5,608 nt of DNA from an uncultured Lachnospiraceae bacterium (GTDB taxonomy: Bacteria; Bacillota_A; Clostridia; Lachnospirales; Lachnospiraceae), in assembly GCA_947302185.1 (NCBI GenBank), contig CAMYVI010000176.1, positions 1 to 5,608 on the forward strand, read 5' to 3'. Numbering within the stretch: position 1 is the stretch's first letter; every line of letters starts with the position of its first letter. Shown one piece after another: positions 5,501 to 5,608 of this stretch. Both the position numbers and the translations under genes were made by a program. Below the pieces are notes generated by a model, which searched no databases, was not told the DNA's origin, and saw only the letters and a program-made list of their open reading frames with translations.

Positions 5501-5522
5501 GGGCGTATAAATCTATACGCCC
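5501..5522 (-). other. perfect 9-bp hairpin at the 5' end of the htpG transcript
   Basis: GGGCGTATA (5501-5509) and TATACGCCC (5514-5522) are perfect inverted repeats around a 4-nt loop. With transcription starting near 5528, the stem begins within about six bases of the 5' end. 5'-terminal stems of this kind can protect mRNA from 5'-end-dependent decay. In the minus direction it is followed by GTTTTATCGG, only four Ts, so it is a poor terminator. It could equally be a DNA operator just downstream of the promoter. Confidence 0.6.
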
Positions 5523-5534
5523 CATGCAATAGAC

Positions 5535-5563
5535 ATAATAAGACCTTCAGGAAAAATTGTCAA
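5535..5563 (-). promoter_or_regulatory. strong sigma-A promoter of htpG
   Basis: Reading leftward: -35 TTGACA (5558-5563, perfect), 17-bp spacer, -10 TATTAT (5535-5540, 5 of 6). A run of Ts (TTTTTTC in the transcribed direction, 5564-5570) directly upstream resembles an UP-element tract. Predicted transcription start is near 5528, leaving a leader of about 150 nt. Confidence 0.85.
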
Positions 5564-5570
5564 GAAAAAA

Positions 5571-5597
5571 TTAGCACTCACCTTTAGTGAGTGCTAT
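5571..5597. promoter_or_regulatory. CIRCE element (HrcA operator)
   Basis: TTAGCACTC (5571-5579), nine bases, then GAGTGCTAT (5589-5597). This matches the CIRCE consensus TTAGCACTC-N9-GAGTGCTAA except for the last base. HrcA binds this dyad and represses class I heat-shock genes until GroEL is occupied by unfolded protein. Its near end is 7 bp upstream of the htpG -35, with the centre near -56. This differs from the usual place at or downstream of the transcription start, so repression of htpG would be by promoter-upstream occlusion, or the site serves a divergent gene to the right. Confidence 0.9.
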
Positions 5598-5608
5598 CAT
5601 ATCTACTT

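Larger units (their letters stand above)
5394..5525 (-). other. 43-codon open frame across the htpG leader (possible upstream peptide)
   Basis: An ATG at 5525 lies only about three bases after the predicted transcription start. It opens a frame of 43 codons ending in TAA at 5394-5396, three bases before the htpG ribosome binding site. The peptide begins MGRIDLYARF and ends SQLPDLNL. There is no Shine-Dalgarno sequence, so translation would have to be leaderless or start inside. An open frame of this length has a fair chance of arising at random, so it is listed as a candidate, not a gene. Confidence 0.15.

Overview
The window reads like ordinary chromosome from a low-to-mid GC Gram-positive bacterium of the Clostridia, most likely a member of the Lachnospiraceae. 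The reasons are the character of the HtpG protein (recalled Lachnospiraceae-type, with acidic inserts), a DegV-family protein with the CPxTACPSP pocket motif and NDGGIIV ending that I associate with that family, a DUF5721-type protein, a lipoprotein sugar-binding protein, strong AGGAGG-type ribosome binding sites, and a CIRCE element. These assignments come from recognition, not from a database search.

Layout from left to right. Positions 44-301 (minus) encode an 85-residue, lysine-rich, single-pass membrane protein with its own good promoter. Positions 401-1240 (minus) encode a DegV/FakB-like fatty-acid-binding protein; its promoter lies inside the upstream part of the open frame, which fixes the start at 1240, and it carries an operator-like dyad over the -10 region. 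Positions 1359-2675 (minus) encode a lipoprotein resembling the galactose/glucose-binding protein MglB. It keeps the calcium loop but lacks several sugar-contacting residues and has a long unassigned N-terminal region. Divergent from it, 2739-3239 (plus) encodes a DUF5721-like protein. A bidirectional terminator at 3248-3283 separates this from htpG (3294-5378, minus), a 694-residue Hsp90 chaperone.

The most interesting part is the htpG control region, 5379-5608. It holds a one-mismatch CIRCE operator (5571-5597), next to a nearly consensus sigma-A promoter (TTGACA-N17-TATTAT). A leader of about 150 nt follows, containing a perfect 9-bp hairpin at its 5' end, a diverged 27-nt direct repeat, a 12-bp long-range stem, a 43-codon open frame across almost the whole leader, and a weak pairing that could mask the ribosome binding site. 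CIRCE points to HrcA control of Hsp90, unlike Bacillus subtilis where htpG is outside the HrcA regulon. Because it sits upstream of the -35 and itself overlaps a possible rightward promoter, it may also serve a divergent gene beyond the window.

The genes look like independent transcription units rather than one pathway. I see no mobile-element genes, CRISPR array, tRNA or rRNA. I do not claim a new multi-gene system; the leading candidates for something undescribed are the htpG leader architecture and the atypical MglB-like lipoprotein.
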